Shown here: positions 10,604 through 24,388 of the stretch, piece by piece
Position numbering within the stretch: the first letter of the stretch is position 1
Layout of the letters: every line of letters starts with the position of its first letter
Source of the DNA: Arthonia radiata
Lineage: Eukaryota > Ascomycota > Arthoniomycetes > Arthoniales > Arthoniaceae
NCBI GenBank assembly: GCA_002989075.1
Contig: PSQN01000017.1
Span: forward strand, 868,001 to 932,000
Direction: 5' to 3'
Length of the DNA stretch: 64,000 nt
Made by a program: the position numbers and the translations under genes
Notes under the pieces: model-generated
The model's database searches: none
Seen by the model: only the letters and a program-made list of their open reading frames with translations
What the model was told of the DNA's origin: nothing

Positions 10604-10632
10604 CGCCCTACGGGCCTGAGGCCCGATAGCAG
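10604..10632 (+). repeat. Candidate left terminal inverted repeat of island
   Basis: These 29 bp match the reverse complement of 55174-55202 at 22 of 29 positions, ungapped, and five of the seven mismatches are transitions of the kind RIP makes. It contains a short palindrome, GGGCCTGAGGCCC. A further exact 9-bp inverted match (GCCCGTGCG at 10562-10570) lies 33 bp outward, the same distance as on the right side. No flanking target duplication was resolved, so the true outer end is uncertain. Confidence 0.6.
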
Positions 10633-13158
10633 TCTTAGCGCTATTTTAAATTTCCTAGCACTTTTTTATACCTAAAAGTCGCCTTGCGCGGGTATAATTT
10701 ATATAACTATTTTAATAGATATTATTATAAAAAAAGCTATATTAGAAAGAGAATCTTAAAATTTAGTACTATAATTTTTTATTTAATCTCTACTAAGTAA
10801 GGTAGGCTATATAGATTCTTTAAAGTTTATATATAATATATAATTTAGTATTTAATAGCTTTAATATTAGTTAAGTTAAATTAAATAAGAAGAACTTGAA
10901 TATAAGTAATAGTTAATAAGAAATAAACAGAAGAAGATTAATTAGCTTCTTTTTAAGCTTTAATAGTAGCGTACAACCTTTTATATCGCTCTTTTATCTC
11001 TTATGTATTTAAATAACCTAAATATTAGCTTTCCTTTAGTAAGTTTATAAAGACCTTATATAATGATTAAGACCTATTTAATTATCTTAAGCTTTAATAT
11101 AAGTTAATAGAGACTATAATATTTCTAATAAAGATTTAAAAGAAAGTAGTAAAGCTTTTAAAGTAGTTAATATTTAGAGAGTATAAGCTTAATTAAGTTT
11201 AGAAGCTTAATATAGTTTCTAGCTATATAGATATTAAGTAAATATACTATTAAGAGGCTTTAAAGTTTACTTAACTACTACTTAATTTATTATAGTAGAA
11301 CTATATTAATTAATCTTAAAGTAAGTAAGTATATTTTATTTGTTTACTAGTATATATATTTTATCCTTTTAATACTATTATATACTTTTTAAATATATAA
11401 GTATAATCTTCTTTTTAGTATTTTTAAGCTTTTAATATATAATTATAGAGTATTTATAAACTTAATAATATAATTAAACTACTTTAGAGTATATTTAAGC
11501 TATAAGATATATATAGAGAACTACTAGAGTTTTAAGGCTTAAACTAATTAAGTACTATACTAACTTATTACATAAAGTAGACTTATTATCTATAGCTATA
11601 ATAACCTAAAGTAATTAATTAAATTAATATACTAAATGTTAAGGCTTTAAAAGAGTATATACTCTAGAATAACTATACTTTTATACTAGCTAAAGGACCT
11701 TTTAACCTATTTACCGACTTAGTTGATAATCTATAAAAAGACGCTACTAAGTATAATAGCTATTATAAGCTTCTTTAATATACTAGTATAGAGAACTTAC
11801 TACCTTACTATTTAGAGCTTTAAAATACTATATATAGGGTTTTTTTAAGACTGTTAACAACCTTTTAAGTAATATTAAAGATATTATAATCTACTATTAA
11901 CTAGTTAACGTTCTATTCTCTTTTAAGTTTAATTCTCTTTTACTTCTTCTAATAGATATCAATAAAAGTATAAATAAGAGAAATATTGAAATTTAATATA
12001 AAATTAATAAGATACTTAGCTTTCTTAATAAGTATTTTAATAATAAGTCTATTTATATTGTCTTTAGAAACTAAAAGACCCTTTAGCGAGTCTATTTAAT
12101 TGTTATAATATATACTAAGAACGTTTATAAGCAGAACTAATTCTAGTATCTATATTTAATACTTAATCTCTTTTATTTATGAATAAACCTTGCTTATAAT
12201 CTAATAAAGATATATTACGGCCTAAGTTTAATTCTTAATTCTTTTAGACGCCTATAGTAGGTCTAGAAGAAGCTTAAATATAAAAATATCTTTAGTAAGA
12301 GGAGTAACTACTAGGCGCTTAAAGACTTCTTAATAGATACTTAAAATAGGTAATTTCTTATATACTAGCTAGTTAATTAAGAGCTTAATTAATTAATAGT
12401 AATATAGTAAATCTTAAGCTTAATTTAAAGCCTTAAAGTTAAGTAGTTTAAGTATTTAATTAAATTAACGATAAAGTATATTAATAACTAAGTCTATAGT
12501 AAAGGTACTAACTAAAAGCTCTAGTACTTTATAGACTTCTTTTAGAACGCTAGAACATTTTTTAACCTACGGTAGGCTATTAAGTATAGTAACGTTAGAA
12601 TAATTATTAAATATTTATATCGCTACTATTCTCTTTTATAGTACTAACGCGTATAACTATATAATTAAATTAAATTACTTTCTTTATATCTTTACTACTA
12701 AGTATATTAATCTGTCTATATAAAACCTTCTACTTTTAGTAATACTTATTAATATTAAAGGACGTATTAATAGCTTCTTTCTAGTTGATCTTATAAATAA
12801 GTACTTTAATAGTCTTATTAAGTAGATTTAGCTTAGTAAATATAATAGCTATTAAACGTTTAGAGACGTTATAAAGTATAGAACTATTAAGAAGCTATTT
12901 CTTAATCTACTTAATAAGTAGCTTATAAAGTAGCTATTACTATACTAGTCTAATATATATTCTCCTACGTATAGAGACTAGAATATCTTTCTTATAGCTA
13001 TTAGATCCTTACTAGTAGTATAGAATAGTTTAGTAACTAATTTAATAGTTTTAAATAAGCCTTTAGACTATATTTAACTAGATCTCTAGCACCTTAGTAA
13101 TAAAATTATATAGTTTTATAGACTCTTAATATATCTTAAGCTAACTTATATTAAGAAT
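10633..13158 (+). pseudogene. Landing element, first piece; decayed DUF6589-like coding trace
   Basis: No open frame longer than a few dozen codons survives. On the plus strand between about 12060 and 13090, successive short stretches resemble the DUF6589 family of fungal proteins: an AIKYSNVRIIIKYLY-like stretch near 12570, then NAYNYIIKLNYFLYLYTT near 12650, then INIKGRINSFFLVDLI near 12755. In the family as I recall it, the same order occurs (a gly-rich chain position, a YA..M.. segment, and an N..G.PG...AIDWL.EH segment). The frame shifts between stretches. This is a memory-based similarity and needs a profile search. The stretch before about 12000 could not be assigned. Confidence 0.4.
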
Positions 13159-13666
13159 TGTTAAGAAGGTACAGAGAAGAAGAAGGATACTACTATAAAG
13201 AGTAGAAAGACGAGACTAGCTTAAAACTAGTGCAATACTTAGACTTAGTATAGATACAATACTTAGTAGTAAGGGAAAGCTATTGTTATATTGTCTGTCT
13301 TATTAGCTAAAATCTTTTAGAGAGATCTTAGCTTATATATTTAAGTTTAGCGGCTTGTATAGAACTTACTAAATATCTGTTCTTTTTAATAGAAGCTAGA
13401 TAACTTGTAACTTACTGTATAAAATAATAATTCTGTCTATTTAAAACTATTAGTCTCTAAGTTTATTCTATATTGTCTTAAACTATAAGCTAGCTGTTTA
13501 GGACAGGTCGTACAATGCTTCTTTTTATTCTAAGTCCGGGCTACTAGGCCCGACTCTTTAGGTAAAAGGCTTGTTCTATTCTAGGCCGAGACAGCTGATA
13601 GGATCTGTCCGATACTCTAGGCCCCTAGGGATTCCAGCTAACCAGCTAGTTGGTTAATTTTCAATA
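13159..13666 (-). mobile_element. Solo LTR, Copia family C
   Basis: A 508-bp LTR of the same Copia family as the three larger copies, with no internal region attached. It is flanked by agaat (13154-13158) and agagt (13667-13671), a 5-bp target duplication differing by one G/A transition. It probably arose by LTR-LTR recombination of a full element. Confidence 0.85.
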
Positions 13667-13671
13667 AGAGT

Positions 13672-15778
13672 AAAGCTATACTTAAGAACCTTACTTAATA
13701 GATAAATAAAGATACTATAGAGAACTATAAGTTCTTTTAACGTATCAAGTAAAGCTTTTAAAACGTTAAGTCTACTTTAGATCTACTATAATATAACTTG
13801 TAGTATAAGTTTTAATAGAAGTTAAATAGTACTTTTAAATAAGATATTAAAGATAAAGATAAGTAGGTATATAGTAATATATATATTAATTATATTATTA
13901 GAGTAAAAGTAGCTCTATATAGGCATTAAGTACTTATTAACTGTCTATTAACTATCTATTAACTACTAAATAACTATATATTAAGTAGTATAGTTATTAT
14001 AATTATTACTGTTCTATCTAACTTAGAGATAGAGACAGTTACTATTGTTAAGCTACTACTTAAAAAAGTTAATATCGCGCTAGACCTACTAAATCTATAT
14101 TTAAGTATTGTTGTTAGACTATATTAACTCTTCTTCTTTTTTAATATTAATGTTGCTAACTAACGCTAAGTTAACTAGAATATAGATGTTAACTAAACTT
14201 TGCTACAGTCTGTATTAGAACTATAGATAAGTACCTTATTAGCGCTAAATAGCTAGAATTAAAGAAAAAATAACGATAATAGGGCTAGTAGATAGTTAAG
14301 TAAAAGCTATTTTAATATATATTAATATTAAGTTAAAGTAAGGTTAAATTATTAATATACCTTAAGGACTAGAAGTAGTAGAAGTAATAGAAGTAACCAA
14401 AATAGTAGAAATAGTAAGAATAGTAGGACTAGTACTAGTATTAAGACTATACTAGGTAGAATAGCTAGAGGTAGTATATAGACTATAGTAGCGCTAATAG
14501 ATAAGAGCGACTCTTTCTATTATAAACTTATTGAGGTTCTACTAGTAGTAAATATATATATAGATAATTAATTTATTAATAAATTAAATTAAAAAAGACT
14601 TAAATATATAGTTATTTAAGTTAAAACAGATAAGTATAGTAGTATTAACGTTAATTTAGAGTCGGATATTATTATTAACGGTAGAAAGAGTAAGAACGCG
14701 CTATCAAATAGCTTAAGTAATATAGCCAGGGATACTAGTAAATAGGCTATTATTGTCTTAAATATAGATACAGATTTTATAAATATAAGCTATAGTCTAT
14801 AAAACGTCTATATTAACTATATAGTATTAGCTTACTATTAAGCCTCTAAGTCTTAATATATAATAAACTTATAAAAGGCTTTCTAAGTAGTATAATTATT
14901 AGATAGCTATACTAATACGGCTATATTAATATTAGTATTAATATTAAAGAAGAGTTATAAAAGTTAAAAGAAGATTTAGAAGGTTAAAAGAGGATTAAGA
15001 TAGTAAAGAAGAATATTAAAAGAAAGATAAGTAAGAATAGAAAAAGTATAAGTATAAGTAGATATATAGCTAGATAGATACGCTATATACTACCCTATTA
15101 GTATTTACTTAATTAAGCTATAGTATCTATAAGAATGCTATATAGGGTTAAAGCTTTAATAATAATTATAGCTATTATTAACTAGCAGCGCCTTTATCAT
15201 TCTAATAAGCGTTTACCGCTTAATTCCTTAGATATAGAGTATACTAGCGTCTTTTACTTAGTTTAGACCTTGTTGTTTACTTATATATTTAGTAATAAAG
15301 ATTATAGCTTGTATAAAACAGGCTATACTAGAGTTAATAGAGGTTAAGATACTTAAGTAGGTTAAATAGTAGACGTTAATAGTAGTTAATATAATTTCTA
15401 AGTTAGAATATATTTTATAATAGCTAAGACTTTAGTATCGTACTTAACTATCTACGTTTAGCTATTAAACTAATCTTTAGTAATAGTATAGATTAATAAT
15501 ACTAAGCTATTTATCTACTTTTTAGAAAGTATTAGCTTATTATATAGATCTTTAACTAGATTAAATATAGACTCTTATAGCTAGATAAAAACTGTCTGCC
15601 GCCAAACTTTAAGCTATTTAATAAATTAAGCTTAAATATTAGTAAGTAGATTATAGTACTATATATTGTATACTTTTAGAAGCTTAACTAGCTAAGAGTT
15701 ATAATAAGAGTATATTAAATTATACTACTCTTAATAAAGCCTTTTATTAAAGTAGCTAAGTATATCTATATATATATA
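13672..15778. other. Landing element, second piece; unassigned AT-rich sequence
   Basis: About 2.1 kb of RIP-decayed sequence continuing the landing element. It includes a serine/arginine-like stretch (repeated agtagaag units near 14380-14440) that would encode a low-complexity linker, and a TA dinucleotide run just before 15778. No gene can be supported. Confidence 0.4.
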
Positions 15779-15974
15779 TATAATGCATAAACGTCCCGAT
15801 AGCGAATTGAAACAGAATGTTACCTATTTAGGAAGACCGCGATTCTAGAAGAATATCTTTCCTCTAGTGGACGCATTCCTTTCTGGTCTCCTCAATAATT
15901 AGCTTGAATACTAGTAGAGCCTATTTAGGTTCTTTTTGCCATCTAACTGCTTTCTGCCCTATATCTAGATTACA
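15779..15974 (+). repeat. Gypsy-B 5' LTR
   Basis: 196 bp, same length and end points as the copy at 23585-23780; differences are mostly C/T and G/A transitions. Confidence 0.85.
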
Positions 15975-18900
15975 TTCTAATTATTCTAAACCTAGAAGGA
16001 GGGCGGCCGGTAGTTAGGTACCTTATTAACGTCGCTTAAAGGTTAACTCGGTATAATTAAGTATAGCTAAGACTCTGTATACACGTTAAAATAAATAATA
16101 TTAAAATTAATTAATGACCGGTGCTAGTAAGTACCGTGTTCGAAGAGAACGAGTAAGAAACTAAGTATACGACGGTAGTCGCTTTATATCCGCCGTACAA
16201 GTAAAATATAGAGTGTAGTAAAATATAGCTAACGCTAAAGAAGACTAAGACCCTTATATAGAATTTAACGACGATAATAAGTAAGAGAGCTTATAAGCCG
16301 GTAAACAGACGCCGAGCAGATTATAAACTAAAAAGAACAATAGTCTAAACTAAAACAATAACGACGATAAAGAGGCCTACTAAGGCTCTAACCGTAAAGA
16401 ATCCCTCTTTAGCGCCTCTTTAAGCGTTAAGGTACAAAAGCTAAGATAAGAACTGCTAGTATAGCAGTAGCAGCACACTATTAAGAAGCTTAAGCTCGAA
16501 AAGCGAATACTCGAAGTTAAGCTCTAGTCCGCCCGTAATTTGAAGGCTAATAGCAAGCAGCTACAGAGCAATTTAAGTCTTTAAAGCTAAATTAACAAGC
16601 TTCTTAAGAAAAAGGCGTTTAAGCTTAAAAGAGCTATAAACTCTATAAACACTTAATAGACTTAAACTATTAAGAAAAGATTTTAGATAGCTAATATATT
16701 AGACTTCAACAACATTTATGTTATTACTTAGTACGTTTAAAGACTCTCTAAAGATCTAGCGAATAGGTAGCAAACTTACGCTAAAAAGAATAAAGAGCAG
16801 ATATCGCTCTACGTATAGGCGTACTTTAAAGAATAAGTAATAAAATATATCGTCGATTTAGCTATAGCTACTATAGCTAACGTAGAAAAGTTCTTTATAT
16901 TAACGTAGAGTTCGACGCAGAAGCTTAAGGACTTTCTAAGCTTTCTACAGAACAAAGAAACTAAGTTGCTAGATAGTAAGATATCGGACCTAAATTAGGT
17001 TGTATTCTACTATACGCGCTTATCTTTATAGATTAAGACGAAGCTAATTAAGTAAGGTCTGTTAAAGAACCTGCTTAAAGATATAAACGAGCTTCTAAAG
17101 AAAGTTTGTTAATATATAAATATTAATTGTAATATATCGCAGGACGCCTGCAATACTAACACAAACCGAGATCGCTCTGGTAGCGGATCGAGTACAAACT
17201 ATAGTGGTTATAACGCTATAGAGATTGGGCCGCGGACAAGGCGGTTTATACTAAGAACGAGGCAACTTGCCGGTCTAATAAAGAGACAATAGCTCTGCCG
17301 CATAGAGGCAACTAAAGTCGATATACAGTAAGATAAACATTATCTACTTTACGTACAATTAAAAAGGGCATTATACTACTAAATGTACTACGCCTCAAAT
17401 CAGTATTAATTTAACGCTAGTTAGACGAAGAAACGATAGACCTTGAGGGTAAGTTTTACGTCTCTAAAGCTTAGAACTGTTAATTAACGGCGAGAATAAA
17501 TTAAAGTCTCGGTACAGCTAAGTAGGTCGCCGCAAGAGATCCTTGCGCTAGTAGATTCTAGTACAGAGATTAACCTTATTAATTATTGTATTGTGCTTAA
17601 AAGAGGATAGCAAAAATTATATAGAGTAAAGCTTCTGTATACTAAGTTCCTTAATAAAAATAAGCTGTAGCTCTATAGCGCTTATAACGTAAATATAACT
17701 ATAAGAAATGTATATAAGGAGGAACGGTATTACTAACTCCGCCTATATTCGACTAACTTTATAGGATACAGCCTCGTCTTAGGATATCTATAGCTTAAGT
17801 AAGTTGAGCTCTAAATTAGCTAGACGATAAGAATAATCGCTTGAGGAAACCTTTCTGCGCCCGAAGAATGGGTAGTAGGAGCTAAATCTATTGAGATCGT
17901 TAATAAAGACGTAATTTTAGTATATTTATAAAGAGGCGAACAGTACTACTCCGCGATTCTATAGATAAAAGCGGATAAACGTTATAAGTATTAAATAGCG
18001 GTCCTATTAGATGTTAGTTCGCCGCTAGACTAGACTCCAAATAGCGAGCCTAAAAAAGTAGAGAAGCGAGATAAGCTTCCTCCTTAGTACGCTAAATATA
18101 AAGATATCTTTTCTAAAGAACTGTTAAGTAAGCTTGCGCCGCTTAATAAGCATACTTATAAGATTAAGCTTAAGGATAGTATAGAACCTTCGTATAAGCT
18201 AATTTACCTTATATTACAGAATAAGCTAAAGACGCTCCGAAAGTACCTAAATACTATAATTAAGAAAGGATAGATACAACCCTTTACTAGTCCGACGGGT
18301 GCTTTAGCCCTATTTATACTTAAGGTAGATAGATTGTTGAGACTATATATTAACTACCGCGGTTTAAACAATATAACTGTAAAGAATTGCTACGCATTGC
18401 CGCTAGTCTCTAAGATTCTTAATCGCCTATAAGGCTCGAAAGTATTTATAAAGCTTAATCTTTGCGATACCTATTACCGTATCTATATTTATAAAGGAGA
18501 TAAGTAGAAAACGGCGTTTTGTACTCGATATAGGCACTATAAATATTTAGTAATATCTTTTAGACTAGTAAACGCCCCTGCTACGTTCTAGGTATATATC
18601 TATAAAGCTATAGGCAATCTTGTTGATACCGTGTATATCATTTATATAGATAATATCTTAATTTTCTCTGAAGACGAGGAAAGCTATAAAGGCTATATTA
18701 AAGAAGTTCTGTAAAGGCTCCGTAAATAGGGTTTATTTACAAAGCTGTTCAAGTATTAATTTTATACTACCAAGGTTTCTTTTCTAGAGTTTACTATAAG
18801 AGTCGATAGTATTAAAATAAACCCAAAAAGAATACAAATTATAGCTAAATAGCTAGTTTCTACTACCGTAAAGCAGATTCTATTCTTTCTAAGGTTCGTA

Positions 18901-21599
18901 AACTTCTACCGGCGATTTATCTATAGATTTAGCCGCATCGTAGTATTAATAAACGTACTAACGAAAGATATTAAGTTTGTCTAGGGCAAAGCCTAACAAG
19001 AAGCTTTTAAAGCGCTAAAGCAAGCCTTTATAAATATACTAGTGCTAATATACTTTAACCTGGCACTATTAATTGTTTTAATAACTAACGCATTAGACTT
19101 TATAATAGCAGGCATCTTACTTTAGCTAAGGAGAGATAGTCGATTACTATTGTCGTTAAATATTAACTTAAGCTTACCTATACTAGATATAGCGGACACC
19201 GCCCGAACTAGTACTAATAACAAGGTAGATATATACCTGTATCCGATAGCGTTCTTTTTAAAGAAATTTGTAGACGCTGAGCTAAGATATAATATCTATA
19301 ATAAAGAGCTTATAGCAATATAGACTAGCTTTAAGTACTAACGCTATTACCTTATTAGTGTACAGCACTTAGTAAAGGTTGTAATAGACTACAATAATCT
19401 ATAGTATTTTATAACAACAAAAGTATTGTTTTGCCAATAGGCGCGCTAGGCAGAAGACCTATTAGTATTTAACTTTAAAATACTATACCGTACGGGTAGC
19501 AAGAACCGAGCAGACGCGCCGTCGCGCCGTCTAGACTATAAGAATTTGCGTAGAGTAAAGGAAGATAACGCTAATAAGATATTACTGAGCCTATAGTAGA
19601 AGCTTAGAAGAGGTACTACTTTGTTTAGTACTAGAAAAGAGCCCTCTAGCCTAGAAAAAGGTGTAATTACTGCCTTAATTATATTACTTAAAAATTAGTT
19701 TAAATACTATTAGCGGTTTAGCTACCGATCTAAAATTCTAAACGTAACTGTAGCCTAAATCGGAGGTAGATTAGAGTTAGATACAGACTTTATATAGGAC
19801 GCCTAGAAGCGAGAAACGTGTCCGTCTTTCTCTACTAATATAGAGTCTTTTCCGGTAGCTCTCGTATTATAAGTTAAGATAGTTGTAGCTACCGCTCTTA
19901 AAATAGCTTATAATAATACTTCTCGGGGTCTTGCGACTTTAATTCTTGAAGCCTAGTAGAGAAACGCCTTTATAAAGCAGAAAGTATCGGAGTTAAAATT
20001 ATTGGCTAAGACTAAAAGTTAGCAGAGTAACAAAACGGCAATAGATCGCCGTTAAGCTGACATAAGAAAGCGCCGTACGAGTTAAATCGACTTAGATACT
20101 CTAATAGGGCCCGACTCGGACTCTGAGTCTTTAAAGCACGCAGAATAGTTAGTCGACAGCTATAGATTGTTGCGCTAAGATAGTAAAATCTAGATATTAA
20201 AATATCCTACGTTAAAGCTTAAAATTATAAGTAAAAATTATAATAATAAGCTTGCTGGCTACTTTAAGGTTGAGAAGACCCTTAAAATTTTAAGACGCAA
20301 ATATATGTAAGAAAAGATAACAACGTATATTAAGAACTTTGTTGCTAAATACAATATATACTAACAAACAGCCGTAAAGAGGTATAAGCTATATAACGAA
20401 ATAGCGGCGATATCGGTTCCAATTATCCTCTTTAAGGATCTATTCTTAAACTTTGTTGTTAAACTACCGATAGTTCTTTTAAAGAACAGAAACATTGTTA
20501 ATTTAATTTTTATAGCTGTAGACCGCTTCTCTAAGTTTATAACCTATATTCTAGTTAGTAAAACTATAGATGCTATAGAGCTGGCAGAAGTACTTTACAA
20601 ACACTAGGCGAAAACGTTAGGATTTCTAAGAAGCCTCTTGTTTAATAGAAGATCTATATTTACTAGCTTATATTAAAGTACCTTCTACCAGCATTTAGCC
20701 GTAAAACGAAGGTTGAGTACAGCATTTTACCCTCAAACTAATAGCTAAACCGAGCGTTAGAACTAGAAGCTTAAAAACTATCTACGTATCTATATCTCTT
20801 AGAATTAAGATAATTAGTATAAGTATCTAAAAGAAGCTACTTTTGCGTACAATTTAAAAGTTTATTTATTAACAAAAATTTTGCCGATTAAATATACGTT
20901 TGGTCGCGTTATAGACGTACTAGACGGCGTACCGCCGTTAGATCGGTACTACACCGTAGTTAAGCTAAACAACCTTTCTGTCGGTAAGGATACCTCCCGT
21001 TAAGAAGGAAGGTAGCTTAGACTAGAACATTCTATAACAGTTAAGTATATAGAAGAACGTCTTCTCCGCTAACAAGAAATAAAGCAGCAGCTAGAAAAAG
21101 CTTAGCGTCTATAGACAGAATAGTACAATACTAAGTATATATTAAAATACTATGCAGTAGATAACTTAGTGCTGCTATCGTTAAAGAACCTTAAGACAAA
21201 GAGGCCAATAAAGAAGCTTAATAATCGAAGCTTAGAACTATTTAGAATCCTTAAGAAAGTAGGTAAACAAGCTTATTAGCTGGTACTACTAGACTTCTAC
21301 CGCATCTACTCTGTCTTCTACGTATCCTTACTAGAGCTATATTGCCGTCGGCCCGGTACAGAACCGTCTGATCTAATTAAAGTCGATAGTAGTAAAAAAT
21401 AGCTCGTTAAGGCGATTTGCTTTAAAATTAAGAATAAAGACTAGTATTAGACTAAGTAGCAGGGGTAGTTAGAAACAAATAATACGATAGAGCCGCGGGC
21501 ACATCTTAAAGACTCTAACGCTCTTAAGAAATTTAAGAAGCGTAAAGACGCTAAGCCGAGAGGCAAGCGTCTAAGACAAACTAGACAACATAGATAAGA

Positions 21600-23584
21600 A
21601 AGAGCTATAAGCCTACGCAATTAGCCTATAATATAACGCCAAAGAGAAGGCGGATTACCTAAAGTATAGTTTAGAACATAGAATTAGTATAGTATTAAAC
21701 TTTAAGACTATTTATATATAATTATAAAGCTTAAGCTATAAGAAAGCTAAAATAAGACTTGTACAGGAAGAGAATGTAGAACTATTTTAATAGGCTAAGA
21801 AAAACTACTTATATAGACTAAAACTCTAGTCGAATAAAAGACAGAAAACTACGAGAAGACCACTTAAACTAGCGCTGAAGTTAGTATAGATCGGCGGTAT
21901 AATACTACTTAACCTAGCCGCGACTATTATTGACGCGGTCTCGAATCTAATTAACTAGATTTACTATAGCTAGCTTGTAAGAAGCCTTATTTATAGATAG
22001 CCAAGGGCCGTACAACTCTATACTAGAATCGAAGCTCTAGTATAGCGCCTTAATACGCTTAAAATCGTTAGTATCGGCCTGCTCAACCGACTTAGTATCT
22101 AGACCGCGCTATTAGATCTATAGCTAAACATAAAAGGCGCGAAGCAGAGTAAGATAGTTATCGTAAAAAGACTCTTTATTATTCTAAACGTCCTTATTAA
22201 AGGTTAAGAAGAAGTTAACGCGTATAAAGAGGTTATAGATACGTCTCTATCGAGTAGAAACCTAGTATACATTAATATAGAGTTAATTAGTATCTAAGAT
22301 AGAGGAGGATTAGACTTACTATCTTATACTTATCTTTCAACCTCTTAATACTAGTATAGCGAGTATACTTAGCGTACTATCTCTTAGACTACTTATAGGT
22401 CTAGTTCTTATAATGCTTAAGATCGAAGTTTGTAAAAGAACTACTATATACAGCTATATCGCTAAATAAGGCCTTTATATAATAGTAGTATACTACTACG
22501 TAAGTCTCTAGCTAAGGCTAAATTAACGTAGGTACGGCGCAAAAAGCAGGATTCAAGGAGATAGACCGGCGAGACTTTGTAGGTAACTCGGACTTATAAG
22601 CAGTACCGCGGTAATAGAGAGAACAGACAATCTTATTATCGTTAGAGTTATCTTTATAGACGTAATACTTTTAATAAGCTAGAATACTAATATTTAGACT
22701 AAGATAAAGTAATAAGAGATAGTAGACTTATAAGGAGTTATAAAAGTTAAAGATACGCTATCTAGTTTAGAAGAGTATAAACTAAGAAAAGCCGTAGATA
22801 ATTTAGAAATTAGTAAAGCAACCTTAGAAGCTTTCTTTTTGCGAACGTTATAAAGAAGAGCTTTAAAATTAACAGCGGCTTTAGAGTCCTTAATGCCGTA
22901 AGTTAAGCGGCGAGTTGGCGCTTTAGAAGAGCTCGCTCTAGCAGCGGATTTGTTAACGGGGTTAAAACCCGATATAGTAGAGATTATAAAGGCAAATTGA
23001 AGGCAATCTGATACTAAATTAGCTACGAACTTATTATCTAAAAAGAGAAGTAAAGGTCTATTAGAAAAGAGAAGCTTATAGGCTAAGTAGAAGAGTATAA
23101 TAATATTAAAGAAAGAAAGAGAAAGTTTAAAAAAGCAAGAGCCTTGTTTTATGTCTATTGTTAGATACCGATAATAAAGCTTCTACCTATAGATACTAAT
23201 ATAGAAGTAAAGAAGCCTATTTATATAGATTATTACTACCTATAGAGGCAATTAATTGGCAAAAGTGTACATAAGAGCATATAAAAGAACGTAAAATCAG
23301 GTAAAAATAATACACAACCTTACTACCAAGCTTATAACTTAGGCTCGAGAGCTTTAAATTAAAAGTAAAGCTCAGCACTACAACTCGGTGCTACAGAAAA
23401 CTAGCATTAAACGACGCGTAGGATGATAGTAAGCAATATTACTCTTTTTCCGACTAAACGCAGACATAAGCTAGCAGGTTTTAAACGAGGTTATTGCTCT
23501 GCGTAAGACAATAAATAAAAGGTACGATAGAGATAGCGGATTGCACCCGAATCGAGGGCGATTCTCCTTAAGAAGGAAGGTAGT
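21600..23584 (+). other. Gypsy-B accessory 3' region, about 2 kb
   Basis: Between the chromodomain-like tail and the 3' LTR lies about 2 kb that typical chromoviruses lack. Coding-like composition is visible, with a fairly long plus-strand hydrophobic and basic stretch near 21750-22300 and an open-looking minus-strand frame near 22600-22950, but no family is recognised. It may be a captured gene, an accessory frame, or an older insertion. Confidence 0.4.
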
Positions 23585-23780
23585 TATAATGCACAAACGT
23601 CCCGATAGCAAATTAGAACGGAATGTTGTCTATTTAGGAATGCTACGATTCTAAAAGGATATCTTCTCTCTAGTAGACGTATTCCTTTCTAGTCTTCTCA
23701 ATAATTAGCTTGAACACTAGTAGAGCCTATTTGGGCCCTTTTTGCCACCTAACTGCTCCCTGCCCTACACCCAGATTACA
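23585..23780 (+). repeat. Gypsy-B 3' LTR
   Basis: 196 bp, preceded by a purine-rich tract (aagaaggaaggtag) suitable as the polypurine primer, which fixes the element's orientation as plus. Confidence 0.85.
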
Positions 23781-23880
23781 ATATAGAAACTATTCTAGAC
23801 CTAATATTTCTAAGAATTAGTCTTAAAAAGTTACTATTAAAATATAAAATCGTTCTTTACTAACTTTAAGAGCTGTTAAT

Positions 23881-24388
23881 TGTTAAAAAGATGCAGGAAA
23901 GAAGAAGAATACTACTATAAAGAGTAGAAAGACGAGACTAGCTTAAGACTAGTACAATACTTAAGCTTGGTACAGGTACAATACTTAGTAGCAAGGAGAA
24001 GCTGTTGTTATATTGTCTGTCTTGTTAGCTAAAATTCTCTAGAGAGATTCTAGCTTATATATCTAAGTTTAGCGGCCCGTACAGGACTTACTAGATATCT
24101 GTTCTTTTTTATAGGAGCCAGATAACCCGTAACTTACCGCACAAGATAGTAATTCTGTCTATCTAAAACTATTAGTCTCTAAGTCTATTTTATATTGTCT
24201 TAGACTACAGGCCAGCTGTCTAGAACAGATCGTACAATACTCCTTTTTATTTTAGGTCCGGGCTACTAGGCCCGACCCTTTAGATAAAAGGCTTGTTCTA
24301 TTTTAGACCAAGACAGCTGGTAGGGCCTGTCCGATACTTTAGGCCCCTAAGGGTTCCAACTAACCAGCTAGTTGGTTAATTTCTAACA
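23881..24388 (-). repeat. Copia-C1 3' LTR
   Basis: 508 bp; outer end follows the ttaat duplication, inner end ctaaca adjoins a cctcctta tract, the reverse complement of the polypurine tract. Confidence 0.88.

Larger units (their letters stand above)
15779..23780 (+). mobile_element. Gypsy-B: chromodomain Ty3/Gypsy element, decayed
   Basis: Fossil LTR retrotransposon of 8002 bp with two 196-bp LTRs starting TATAATGC (ancestral TGTAATGC) and ending TTACA, and atata duplications at 15774-15778 and 23781-23785. The left copy adjoins a TA run, so that duplication alone is weak. Parts appear in Gypsy order: gag-like region (about 16000-17400), protease-like (near 17550), reverse transcriptase (about 18100-18850, catalytic box as YIDNILIFS), RNase H (about 19000-19550), integrase (about 20300-20950) and a chromodomain-like tail (about 21240-21540). 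About 2 kb follows before the 3' LTR. Broken throughout by many RIP-type changes; it looks old. Confidence 0.85.

Noticed and set aside
14370-14470. CRISPR or satellite-like array from repeated agtagaag units
   Set aside because: Units are short, irregular and lack spacers; they fit a degraded low-complexity coding stretch.
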